Shown here: positions 6,358 through 12,678 of the stretch, one piece after another
How the letters are laid out: every line of letters begins with the position of its first letter
Position numbering within the stretch: position 1 is the first letter of the stretch
NCBI GenBank assembly: GCA_910579645.1
Contig: CAJTVK010000123.1
Span: forward strand, 1-12,678
Reading direction: 5' to 3'
Length of the DNA stretch: 12,678 nucleotides
Origin: an uncultured Lachnospiraceae bacterium
GTDB taxonomy: Bacteria; Bacillota; Clostridia; Lachnospirales; Lachnospiraceae
The notes under the pieces: generated by a model
Told to the model about the DNA's origin: nothing
Seen by the model: only the letters and a program-made list of their open reading frames with translations
Databases searched by the model: none
Position numbers and translations under genes: made by a program

Positions 6358-7542
6358 ATGGAAATCATGTTTGCGGATAGGATGAAGGATTTTGAGGAAG
6401 GGATTTTTCAGGTATTGAATGAAAAGAAGATGGAGTTGGAGGCGCAGGGAAAGACCGTATTCAATCTTTCGGTGGGCACGCCGGATTTCAAGCCGGCGCA
6501 GCATATTATGGATGCGGTGACGGAAGCGGCGGGAAAACCGGAAAATTACAAATATGCACTGGCGGATTTGCCGGAACTGACCGAGTCGGTCATAAAAAGG
6601 TTCCGGAAGAGATATGGGGTGGAACTGGAGCCGGAGGAAATTATGTCCGTGTACGGCTCACAGGAGGGGATTACCCATATCGGGTTCACGCTCTGCAATG
6701 AGGGGGACGTGGTATTGGTTCCCAATCCGGGATATCCGATTTTCTCTATCGGGCCTGCCCTTGCCGGGGCAAAGCTGGTGACCTATGACCTGCTGCCGGA
6801 ACATCGCTATATGCCGGATTTGGACGGAATGGATCCGGAACTGCGGAAAGCGGCAAAGTTCATGGTGGTATCCTATCCGCTGAACCCGGTCTGCAAAGCA
6901 GCCGAGGAAGGATTTTATGAAAAGCTTGTTCCGTGGGCAAAGGAAAACGGTATCGTATTGGTGCATGACAATGCCTATTCCGACATCATTTATGACGGGC
7001 GGGAAGGAAAATCCATTTTGTCCGTCCCGGGGGCGAAGGAAGTATGTGTGGAATTTTATTCCTTATCCAAATCTTTTAACTATACGGGGGCAAGGATGGG
7101 CTTTCTTGTGGGGAACAGGGAGATTGTGGCAAGCTTTAAGAAGCTGCGCTCACAGATTGATTACGGCACGTTCCTGCCGGTGCAGTACGGCGCCATTGCG
7201 GCGCTGACAGGGCCTGACCACATGGTCAGGGAGCAGTGTGCGGAATATCAGCAAAGGAGGGATGCTCTTTGCGGCGGGCTGCGCAGAATCGGCTGGGATA
7301 TCCCGGACAGTGAGGGGACGATGTTTGCCTGGGGGAAGATTCCTGAGAGATTCGGGGACGACGATGTGGCTTTCGTAATGGAACTGATGGAAAAGTCAGG
7401 TGTTTTATGTACGCCGGGAAGCAGCTTCGGCACATTGGGGAAAGGCTGCGTGAGGTTTGCCCTTACTCTGCCGGAGGAGAAGATAAGGGAAGCCGTGGAG
7501 GCGGTGGAACGTTCCGGAATGATTGGCGGTTTGAGTAAATGA
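6358..7542 (+). CDS. Class I/II PLP-dependent aminotransferase (LL-DAP aminotransferase-like)
   Basis: This 394-residue fold-type I aminotransferase would move an amino group between an amino acid and a 2-oxo acid in the cytoplasm. The PLP lysine is K238 in YSLSKSFNYTGARMGF. Other cofactor contacts visible are S101-Q-E (phosphate region), Y126 in PNPGYPIF, N176, D204 and Y207 in HDNAYSD, and R246. R366 in VRFALT is the usual substrate-carboxylate arginine. It resembles the LL-diaminopimelate/alanine aminotransferase cluster, but specificity cannot be fixed. The segment SYPLNPVCKAA departs from the common xNPTG pattern of the family. AAGGAG lies 12 nt before the ATG at 6358, rather far; an ATG at 6348 meets a stop after two codons. 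It probably shares a transcript with the WYL regulator. Confidence 0.85.
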   Translation: MEIMFADRMKDFEEGIFQVLNEKKMELEAQGKTVFNLSVGTPDFKPAQHIMDAVTEAAGKPENYKYALADLPELTESVIKRFRKRYGVELEPEEIMSVYGSQEGITHIGFTLCNEGDVVLVPNPGYPIFSIGPALAGAKLVTYDLLPEHRYMPDLDGMDPELRKAAKFMVVSYPLNPVCKAAEEGFYEKLVPWAKENGIVLVHDNAYSDIIYDGREGKSILSVPGAKEVCVEFYSLSKSFNYTGARMGFLVGNREIVASFKKLRSQIDYGTFLPVQYGAIAALTGPDHMVREQCAEYQQRRDALCGGLRRIGWDIPDSEGTMFAWGKIPERFGDDDVAFVMELMEKSGVLCTPGSSFGTLGKGCVRFALTLPEEKIREAVEAVERSGMIGGLSK

Positions 7543-7591
7543 CATGGATGCATTGTTATTGTTTTTGCAAAGCATGATTCCGCATAGTTTT

Positions 7592-7600
7592 TGTTATAAT
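7592..7600 (+). promoter_or_regulatory. Possible extra extended -10 element upstream of nrdD
   Basis: TGTTATAAT (TGn plus a perfect TATAAT at 7595-7600) forms an extended -10, but no -35 lies at 16-18 bp. The rest of 7543-7720 shows no gene, hairpin terminator or repeat that I can support. Confidence 0.25.
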
Positions 7601-7720
7601 TCCGAATTTTCTGGCGTGGAATCGCGTTTTTGTGTGTTTTTCATGTATTGTGAAGCGTTGAAGCACGGCGGACACAGTTACCGGCAGTGGGATTTTAAAC
7701 TTTTTTTATATTATCTGTCA

Positions 7721-7749
7721 TTGACAGGACAGGGATGTTTCGCTATACT
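7721..7749 (+). promoter_or_regulatory. Sigma-A promoter of nrdDG
   Basis: TTGACA (7721-7726) and TATACT (7744-7749) are separated by exactly 17 bp, close to perfect consensus. The start would be near 7756, directly in front of two NrdR-like boxes, so a bound repressor would block initiation or clearance. The resulting leader to the nrdD ATG is about 460 nt. Confidence 0.8.
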
Positions 7750-7756
7750 GGTAATA

Positions 7757-7772
7757 CCACTAAATCTAGAGG
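7757..7772. promoter_or_regulatory. NrdR box 1 (imperfect)
   Basis: CTAAATCTAG (7760-7769) matches 8 of 10 core positions of the published NrdR box CwAtATaTwG. Its centre, 7764.5, is 31.0 bp from that of box 2, the helically phased spacing typical of NrdR box pairs. It overlaps the predicted transcription start. Confidence 0.6.
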
Positions 7773-7787
7773 GGACATATATGTTTA

Positions 7788-7803
7788 TAACTATATATAG
7801 TTA
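7788..7803. promoter_or_regulatory. NrdR box 2 (perfect core palindrome)
   Basis: CTATATATAG (7791-7800) matches the NrdR core at every position and is embedded in the perfect 18-bp palindrome ATAACTATATATAGTTAT (7787-7804). NrdR is a zinc-finger/ATP-cone repressor that senses dATP and represses ribonucleotide reductase genes; nrdD downstream is the expected target. Confidence 0.75.
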
Positions 7804-8217
7804 TTGCAATGTATTTATAGCATATTCATAATGATGTTTTGGCATAACATATTTATAATTGCAGGACATATTTATAGGAATGCTTAATGGCATAAAGCAT
7901 AGAATGTCTGGATGGAGCGCTATAGTAATGGACAAAAATAAATACCGTTCACTATAGTCCCTCCGGTGGATGCGCGTGATTTTTGTAAGGTAATTCTGCT
8001 TTGCATGTATGGAAAATCGGCGCAGGCAACGGCGAAAGGAAAAATTTGCCGTTGTCTATAGATAGCGCATTTCAGGTGATTCCGATGCCTGTGATGCGTA
8101 TTTTTATCAACCGAAAGGTAGGAGCGGGTTTGGAAAAGGCTTTCCGCTGTACGGAGAGCCGGAATGATTTTGCAGGCATGCTCTGAGGAAACCGGAAGAA
8201 TGACAGGAGGCGTGTAA
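7804..8217 (+). other. Long structured leader of nrdD
   Basis: No credible gene lies in this stretch. Visible structures, in order: TATTTATA at 7812, 7850 and 7869 (38 and 19 bp apart); helix CTATAGT 7920-7926 with ACTATAG 7951-7957, supported by inner GGAC/GTTC and outer GGAG/CTCC; an alternative helix GCGCTAT 7917-7923 with ATAGCGC 8062-8068; hairpin GGCAACGGC 8025-8033 with GCCGTTGTC 8048-8056; and hairpin GGCTTTCCG 8138-8146 with CGGAGAGCC 8152-8160 (loop CTGTA). The first two helices share bases and exclude each other. ACAGGAGG at 8203-8210 is the nrdD ribosome binding site. I recognise no known riboswitch class. Confidence 0.45.
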
Positions 8218-10404
8218 ATGAATAAGGAAACTGCAGCGGCAGAAAATGCAGTAAATTATGGGGAAGAGTTCAGACCGGAGAGGGATGTGAAGGTTGTTAA
8301 GAAGGACGGGAGCCTGGAAGCCTTCAATGTGCAGAAGGTGATTGACGCGGTAGGGAAAAGCGCATACCGGGCATTGACCAAATTCACGGAGGAGGAAAAG
8401 AAGCATATCTGCAGATATGTGGTGGACAAGGTCATGGAACTGGAGGAAGACCGGATTCCCATACCGATTATGCATAATATCGTGGAGAGCGCACTGGAAG
8501 AAGTGAAGCCGATTGTGGCAAAAAGTTACCGGGATTACCGTAATTATAAGCAGGATTTTGTCCGTATGATGGATGATGTTTACAAGAAAAGCCAGTCCAT
8601 CATGTATGTGGGGGATAAGGAAAACGCAAATACGGACAGTGCATTGGTATCCACCAAGAGGAGTCTTATCTTCAATCAGTTCAATAAGGAACTGTACCAG
8701 AAATTTTTTATGACGACGGAAGAGATTCAGGCATGCAGGGACGGCTATATTTATGTTCATGATATGTCTGCCCGGCGGGATACGATGAATTGCTGTCTCT
8801 TCGATGTGGCGAATGTGCTGACCGGCGGGTTCGAGATGGGGAATATCTGGTATAATGAGCCAAAGACGCTGGATGTGGCTTTTGACGTGATAGGCGACAT
8901 TGTATTGAGTGCGGCCAGCCAGCAGTATGGCGGCTTTACGGTGCCGGAGGTGGACAAGATTCTGGAGCCTTATGCGGAGAAAACGTATCAGAGAAGCATA
9001 AAGAAATATAAAGAGCTGGGCGTGGACGGCCAGAGGGCGGAGAAAGAAGCTTATGCGGATGTGGTCCGGGAGTTTGAGCAGGGCTTCCAGGGATGGGAGT
9101 ATAAGTTCAATACGGTAGCCAGCAGCCGGGGGGATTATCCTTTCATCACGGTTACGGCAGGCATCGGAACCGGCCGTTTTGCCAAGCTGGCCACTACCTG
9201 CATGCTGAACGTAAGGCGCAAAGGGCAGGGAAAAAAGGAATGCAGGAAGCCGGTACTGTTCCCGAAGATTGTATTTTTATACGACGAAAACCTGCACGGG
9301 CCGGGAAAGCCTTTGGAGGATGTGTTTGAGGCGGGCGTGGAATGTTCGGCAAAAACCATGTATCCGGACTGGCTGAGCCTGACAGGGAAGGGGTATATTG
9401 CCAGCATGTATAAACGGTACGGGAAGGTGATTTCCCCTATGGGCTGCCGGGCGTTCCTTTCTCCTTGGTATGAAAGGGGCGGCATGCATCCGGCGGACGA
9501 CAGCGATGTGCCGATTTTTGTAGGGCGTTTCAATGTGGGGGCGGTATCTTTGCACCTGCCTATGATTTTGGCGAAGTCCCGGCAGGAAAGCAGGGATTTT
9601 TATGAGGTATTGGATTATTACCTGAACCTGATCCGGCAGCTTCATATCCGTACTTATGCGTATCTTGGTGAAATGCGGGCTTCCACCAATCCGTTGGCTT
9701 ACTGTGAGGGCGGATTCTTGGGAGGGAATCTGAAGCTGACCGATAAAATTAAGCCTATCCTGAAGTCTGCGACGGCCAGCTTCGGCATTACGGCTTTTAA
9801 TGAACTGCAGGAACTGTATAACGGAAAGTCTTTGGTGGAAGACGGTCAGTTTGCATTGGAAGTGTTGGAGCATATTAACCAGAAAATTAACGAATTTAAA
9901 GAGGCGGACGGAAACCTGTATGCCATATACGGGACTCCCGCGGAAAATCTGTGCGGCCTGCAGGTGAAGCAGTTCCGGGCGATGTACGGCATTGTGGAGG
10001 GCGTTTCCGACAGGGAATATGTATCCAACAGTTTTCATTGCCATGTGACGGAGGACATTACCCCCATCGAAAAACAGGATTTGGAATATCGTTTCTGGGA
10101 ACTTTCCAACGGGGGGAAGATACAGTATGTCAAGTATCCGATTGATTATAATTTGGAAGCCATAAAGACATTGATTCGGCGGGCAATGGATATGGGATTC
10201 TATGAAGGGGTCAACCTGTCCCTGGCTTACTGTGAGGATTGCGGACATCAGGAACTGGAGATGGATGTCTGCCCGAAGTGTGGCAGCCGGAACCTGACCA
10301 AGATTGAGCGGATGAACGGATATCTGTCTTATTCCCGCGTTCACGGCGATACCCGGCTGAATGATGCAAAAATGGCGGAAATCGGAGAAAGGAAGAGCAT
10401 GTAA
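8218..10404 (+). CDS. nrdD: Anaerobic (class III) ribonucleoside-triphosphate reductase, large subunit
   Basis: This 728-residue glycyl-radical enzyme reduces ribonucleoside triphosphates to dNTPs under anaerobic conditions. Residues about 24-114 are the ATP-cone allosteric domain (VVKKDGSLEAFNVQKVIDAV). C192/C193 (NCCLFD) and C410 in SPMGCRAFL are the expected active-site cysteines. M408 next to C410, with N439 in RFNVGAVSLHLP, fits the formate-using NrdD type rather than the redoxin type; that is inference. A zinc ribbon is formed by C672, C675, C685 and C688. The radical glycine is G701 in ERMNGYLSYSR. Length is normal for the family. GGAGG lies 8 nt before the ATG. It is followed after 2 nt by its activase, and its promoter carries NrdR-like boxes. 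Confidence 0.97.
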   Translation: MNKETAAAENAVNYGEEFRPERDVKVVKKDGSLEAFNVQKVIDAVGKSAYRALTKFTEEEKKHICRYVVDKVMELEEDRIPIPIMHNIVESALEEVKPIVAKSYRDYRNYKQDFVRMMDDVYKKSQSIMYVGDKENANTDSALVSTKRSLIFNQFNKELYQKFFMTTEEIQACRDGYIYVHDMSARRDTMNCCLFDVANVLTGGFEMGNIWYNEPKTLDVAFDVIGDIVLSAASQQYGGFTVPEVDKILEPYAEKTYQRSIKKYKELGVDGQRAEKEAYADVVREFEQGFQGWEYKFNTVASSRGDYPFITVTAGIGTGRFAKLATTCMLNVRRKGQGKKECRKPVLFPKIVFLYDENLHGPGKPLEDVFEAGVECSAKTMYPDWLSLTGKGYIASMYKRYGKVISPMGCRAFLSPWYERGGMHPADDSDVPIFVGRFNVGAVSLHLPMILAKSRQESRDFYEVLDYYLNLIRQLHIRTYAYLGEMRASTNPLAYCEGGFLGGNLKLTDKIKPILKSATASFGITAFNELQELYNGKSLVEDGQFALEVLEHINQKINEFKEADGNLYAIYGTPAENLCGLQVKQFRAMYGIVEGVSDREYVSNSFHCHVTEDITPIEKQDLEYRFWELSNGGKIQYVKYPIDYNLEAIKTLIRRAMDMGFYEGVNLSLAYCEDCGHQELEMDVCPKCGSRNLTKIERMNGYLSYSRVHGDTRLNDAKMAEIGERKSM

Positions 10405-10406
10405 GA

Positions 10407-10919
10407 ATGAGGTACCACAATATAACGAAGGACGATATGCTGAACGGGGACGGGCTTCGGGTAGTCCTCTGGGTGGCCGGGTGTTCCCACTGCTGCAGGG
10501 AATGCCACAATCCGGTTACTTGGGATCCGGACGGCGGCCTTTTGTTTGATAAACCGGCCAAAAAAGAAATTTTCGATCAGTTGGATAAGCCGTATATAGC
10601 GGGCATCACTTTTTCCGGCGGGGATCCGCTGCATTCGGCCAACCGCCCGGCCGTCCGGGAACTGATGAAAGAAATAAAGGAAAAATATCCGGATAAGACA
10701 ATTTGGCTCTATACCGGGGATATATGGGAAAACCTGTATCGCGATGCGCTCATGGGGTTCGTGGATGTGCTGGTGGACGGGGAATTCCAAGCGGAACGGA
10801 AGGACTCAAAACTTCTCTGGAAGGGGAGCAGCAATCAGAGGGTGATTGACGTGCAGGCTTCCCTGAAGGGGGAGAATCCAAAGCTTCCGGTGCTGCACTG
10901 CGGAGATTACGGACGCTGA
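10407..10919 (+). CDS. nrdG: Anaerobic ribonucleotide reductase-activating protein (radical SAM)
   Basis: This 170-residue radical SAM enzyme reductively cleaves S-adenosylmethionine to place the glycyl radical on NrdD. The 4Fe-4S cluster ligands are C26, C30 and C33 (C-SHC-C-RE-C, the CxxxCxxC pattern). GITFSGGDPL at 66-75 is the SAM-binding GGDP motif. The N-terminus, GDGLRVVLWVAGCSH, is typical of NrdG, and the length is usual. Its ATG begins 2 nt after the nrdD stop codon, and its ribosome binding site (GGAAAGGAAG) lies inside the end of nrdD, so the two are translationally coupled. No intrinsic terminator follows. Confidence 0.96.
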   Translation: MRYHNITKDDMLNGDGLRVVLWVAGCSHCCRECHNPVTWDPDGGLLFDKPAKKEIFDQLDKPYIAGITFSGGDPLHSANRPAVRELMKEIKEKYPDKTIWLYTGDIWENLYRDALMGFVDVLVDGEFQAERKDSKLLWKGSSNQRVIDVQASLKGENPKLPVLHCGDYGR

Positions 10920-10944
10920 CGCAGCAGAATGTAAAGATTATTTA

Positions 10945-10974
10945 TGAATAAAAAACTTCTTCCATGGCATACTA
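10945..10974 (+). promoter_or_regulatory. Forespore sigma-G promoter of spoVAF
   Basis: TGAATA (10945-10950) and CATACTA (10968-10974) are 17 bp apart. Both hexamers and the spacing match the classical sigma-G consensus described in Bacillus subtilis. Transcription would begin near 10981, about 27 nt before the ATG at 11008. This predicts expression of spoVAF in the developing forespore, independent of nrdDG. Confidence 0.8.
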
Positions 10975-11007
10975 AGGGCAACAGTGTTTAACGGAAGGAG
11001 TTTTTTT

Positions 11008-12471
11008 ATGGCAACGGATACGAAAGGCACAAGAAGCGGAGGGGAGGAAATCCGCCGGGGGAATATGACTTCCTCTCTGGAGGAAAACATGAATTATCTG
11101 AACAGTCAGCTTGGCGCAGGCATAAGCTTTGACGTGGTATACAGAGTCATACAGGTAGGGGGCAGAAATGCCTGCATGTATTTCATTGACGGCTTCTGCA
11201 AGGATGAGATGATGCAGAAAATGCTCCAGTACTTTATCGGGCTGAAGCCGGAGGATTTGCCTGACAATGCCCATGAAATGTCCAAAAAGAATATTCCCCA
11301 TGTGGAAGTGGATATTCAGTCGGAGTGGGAGAAGATTATCTATTTTATAATGTCCGGCGTATTTGCCCTCTTTATTGACGGGTATGATAAATGTCTTCTC
11401 ATTGATTCCAGGACGTATCCGTCCAGAAGCGTGTCGGAACCGGAAAAGGACAAGGCTTTGCGGGGCTCCAAGGACGGGTTTGTGGAAACCATTGTCTTTA
11501 ATACGGCATTGATCCGGCGCAGAATCCGGAGCACGGATCTGAGGATGGAAATGTTTCAGGCCGGGGAAAGCTCCAAGACCGACATTGTGCTTTGCTATAT
11601 GGATTCCCGTGTGGACCATGGCTTTCTGGACAGCCTGAAAGCAAAGATACAGCATATCGAAGTGGATGCGCTGACCATGAATCAGGAAAGCCTGGCAGAG
11701 TGTCTTTTTGACCGGAAGTGGTTTAATCCGTTCCCTAAATTCAAGTTCACGGAACGCCCGGACACGGCGGCCGCGCAGGTGTTGGAAGGGGATATTGTAA
11801 TTTTGGTGGATAATTCTCCGTCAGCCATGATTACGCCCACCTCTATTTTCGATATTGTGGAAGAAGCGGACGATTATTATTTTCCGCCTATTACAGGCAC
11901 ATACTTAAGACTGTCCCGTTTCCTCATAGCCATACTGACTTATTTTGTCACGCCCGTGTTCCTGCTGCTGATGCAGAATCCCCAATGGATTCCGGACCGT
12001 TTTCAGTTTATTGCCGTTAAGGGAGCTACGAACATTCCGCTGATATGGCAGTTCCTGCTGCTGGAACTGGCCATTGACGGCCTGCGGCTGGCCGCGGTAA
12101 ATACGCCGAATATGCTGAGTACGCCGTTAAGTGTCATGGCGGCATTGGTTCTTGGGGAATTTTCCGTCAACAGCGGCTGGTTCAACTCGGAGGTAATGCT
12201 GTATATGGCATTTGTGGCAATTGCAAGCTATACCCAGCAGAATTATGAATTGAGTTATGCCATTAAGTTTATGCGGATGATTAATTTGATTCTGACGGAA
12301 TTTTTCGGACTGTACGGATTTATTGCGGCGGTTTTGCTGCTGGGGGCGGCTATTGTCTCCAATCGGACGGTGTCGGGCAGGAGCTATGTATATCCGCTGG
12401 TTCCGCTGAATTTGAAACAGCTGTGGAAGAGGCTGATCCGTTATCGGCTGCCGCATTCTGAGAAGCAATAG
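11008..12471 (+). CDS. spoVAF: Stage V sporulation protein AF (GerA-family spore membrane protein)
   Basis: This 487-residue protein belongs to the GerA germinant-receptor A-subunit family and looks most like SpoVAF, a spore inner-membrane protein linked to germination. Diagnostic phrases are NYLNSQLGAGISFDV at 29-43, LIDSRTYPSR at 131-140, RGSKDGFVETIVFNTALIRR at 152-171, FTERPDTAAA at 247-256 and ITPTSIFDIVEEADDYY. The soluble N-terminal half (1-300) is followed by membrane helices at about 303-322, 345-365, 394-410 and 424-450. The ATG at 11008 has GGAAGGAG 7 nt upstream; the in-frame ATG at 10984 lies almost on the promoter start and is rejected. Unlike the Bacillus gene it is not seen next to other spoVA genes in this window. 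A plain GerA receptor subunit is the alternative. Confidence 0.88.
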   Translation: MATDTKGTRSGGEEIRRGNMTSSLEENMNYLNSQLGAGISFDVVYRVIQVGGRNACMYFIDGFCKDEMMQKMLQYFIGLKPEDLPDNAHEMSKKNIPHVEVDIQSEWEKIIYFIMSGVFALFIDGYDKCLLIDSRTYPSRSVSEPEKDKALRGSKDGFVETIVFNTALIRRRIRSTDLRMEMFQAGESSKTDIVLCYMDSRVDHGFLDSLKAKIQHIEVDALTMNQESLAECLFDRKWFNPFPKFKFTERPDTAAAQVLEGDIVILVDNSPSAMITPTSIFDIVEEADDYYFPPITGTYLRLSRFLIAILTYFVTPVFLLLMQNPQWIPDRFQFIAVKGATNIPLIWQFLLLELAIDGLRLAAVNTPNMLSTPLSVMAALVLGEFSVNSGWFNSEVMLYMAFVAIASYTQQNYELSYAIKFMRMINLILTEFFGLYGFIAAVLLLGAAIVSNRTVSGRSYVYPLVPLNLKQLWKRLIRYRLPHSEKQ

Positions 12472-12481
12472 GCGGAGGAGC

Positions 12482-12567
12482 ACGGAAATCAATTTTGGGT
12501 TTTCTGCCTGCGCAGCTGCCAGACCCGGGAGCCTACGGACAGCCAATGCCACGCGGCAAGACAGCCG
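12482..12567 (-). repeat. Dispersed intergenic repeat, right copy (inverted)
   Basis: The reverse complement of this stretch aligns with 1-97 over its full 86 bases with 11 mismatches; it lacks the 11-bp tandem duplication of the left copy. It starts 10 bases after the spoVAF stop codon. It contains the palindrome CTGCGCAG and a short CGGC/GCCG hairpin at its outer end. There is no reading frame, so it is probably a non-coding repeat family of this genome. Confidence 0.8.
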
Positions 12568-12678
12568 GCCTGCCCATAGAACCATTGATTTTTCAGACAC
12601 GCTTCCGCTCTGCGGCAAACGCAGCGGTACTAAGAAACTAAAATACAGTTTCTGGCGCTAACGGACAGCGGCTAAGTA
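12568..12678. other. Hairpin-rich non-coding tail, possible continuation of the repeat
   Basis: Two hairpins are visible. CCGCT (12605-12609) pairs with AGCGG (12623-12627), with an inner GCG/CGC and a CT bulge. AGAAACT (12633-12639) pairs perfectly with AGTTTCT (12647-12653) around a 7-nt loop. ACGGACAGC occurs here at 12661 and also at 12536 in the repeat. Neither hairpin is followed by a T tract, so they are not obvious terminators for spoVAF. No gene is seen up to the window edge. Confidence 0.4.

Noticed and set aside
7544..7831. 95-codon + strand frame after the aminotransferase
   Set aside because: It spans the nrdDG promoter and both NrdR boxes and has no protein-like character.
8001..8186. 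61-codon frame in the nrdD leader
   Set aside because: No ribosome binding site, and it overlaps the hairpins at 8025-8056 and 8138-8160; peptide not recognised.
9277..10344. 355-codon open frame on the minus strand
   Set aside because: It is fully antisense to nrdD, shows no recognisable domain and has no ribosome binding site; it is a by-product of nrdD codon use.
10883..10928. Stem CTGCG/CGCAG around the nrdG stop codon as a terminator
   Set aside because: Bulged stem, 17-nt loop and no T tract.
10984..11007. Earlier in-frame ATG for spoVAF
   Set aside because: It lies about 3 nt after the predicted sigma-G start site and has no ribosome binding site; GGAAGGAG serves the ATG at 11008.

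Overview
The window looks like chromosomal DNA from a spore-forming, anaerobic member of the Firmicutes, most likely a gut Lachnospiraceae (Clostridium cluster XIVa type). This rests on a SpoVAF-type spore protein behind a consensus forespore sigma-G promoter, an oxygen-sensitive class III ribonucleotide reductase with its activase, purine-rich Shine-Dalgarno sites, and small membrane proteins (DUF3784 and a 60-residue protein) of kinds I associate with that group. Every gene I can support is on the + strand. I see no tRNA, rRNA, CRISPR array or transposase.

Layout. (1) 1-97 is one copy of an intergenic repeat; a second copy, inverted and about 87% identical, sits at 12482-12567, so the pair brackets the gene block. 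(2) 224-3124 is a tight three-gene operon: a metallo-beta-lactamase-fold hydrolase, a membrane-anchored MutS-like ATPase without the mismatch-reading domains, and RNase HI. (3) 3125-5224 is a visibly AT-richer accessory stretch: the C-terminal scrap of an ABC exporter, a very short ORF with a strong ribosome binding site, a DinB-like protein, a gene-poor and perhaps decayed stretch, a DUF3784 membrane protein and a 60-residue membrane protein, closed by a clear hairpin terminator. (4) 5318-7542 holds a WYL-domain regulator followed by a PLP-dependent aminotransferase. (5) 7543-8217 is a long regulatory region with a near-perfect sigma-A promoter, two NrdR-box-like palindromes exactly 31 bp apart centre to centre, and a leader of about 460 nt with several hairpins and competing helices. 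(6) 8218-10919 is nrdD-nrdG. (7) 11008-12471 is a stand-alone spoVAF behind a sigma-G promoter. (8) 12472-12678 is the second repeat copy and more hairpin-rich DNA.

How the parts work together. NrdD and NrdG make deoxyribonucleotides without oxygen, and the NrdR boxes over the transcription start predict repression when dNTPs are plentiful. The upstream operon combines an RNA/DNA-hybrid nuclease, a MutS-type ATPase placed at the membrane and a metallohydrolase, which suggests a joint nucleic-acid role that I cannot prove. SpoVAF acts in spores and appears to be transcribed separately from its neighbours. The best candidates for undescribed biology are the membrane MutS/RNase HI/MBL operon, the structured nrdD leader and the bracketing inverted repeat.
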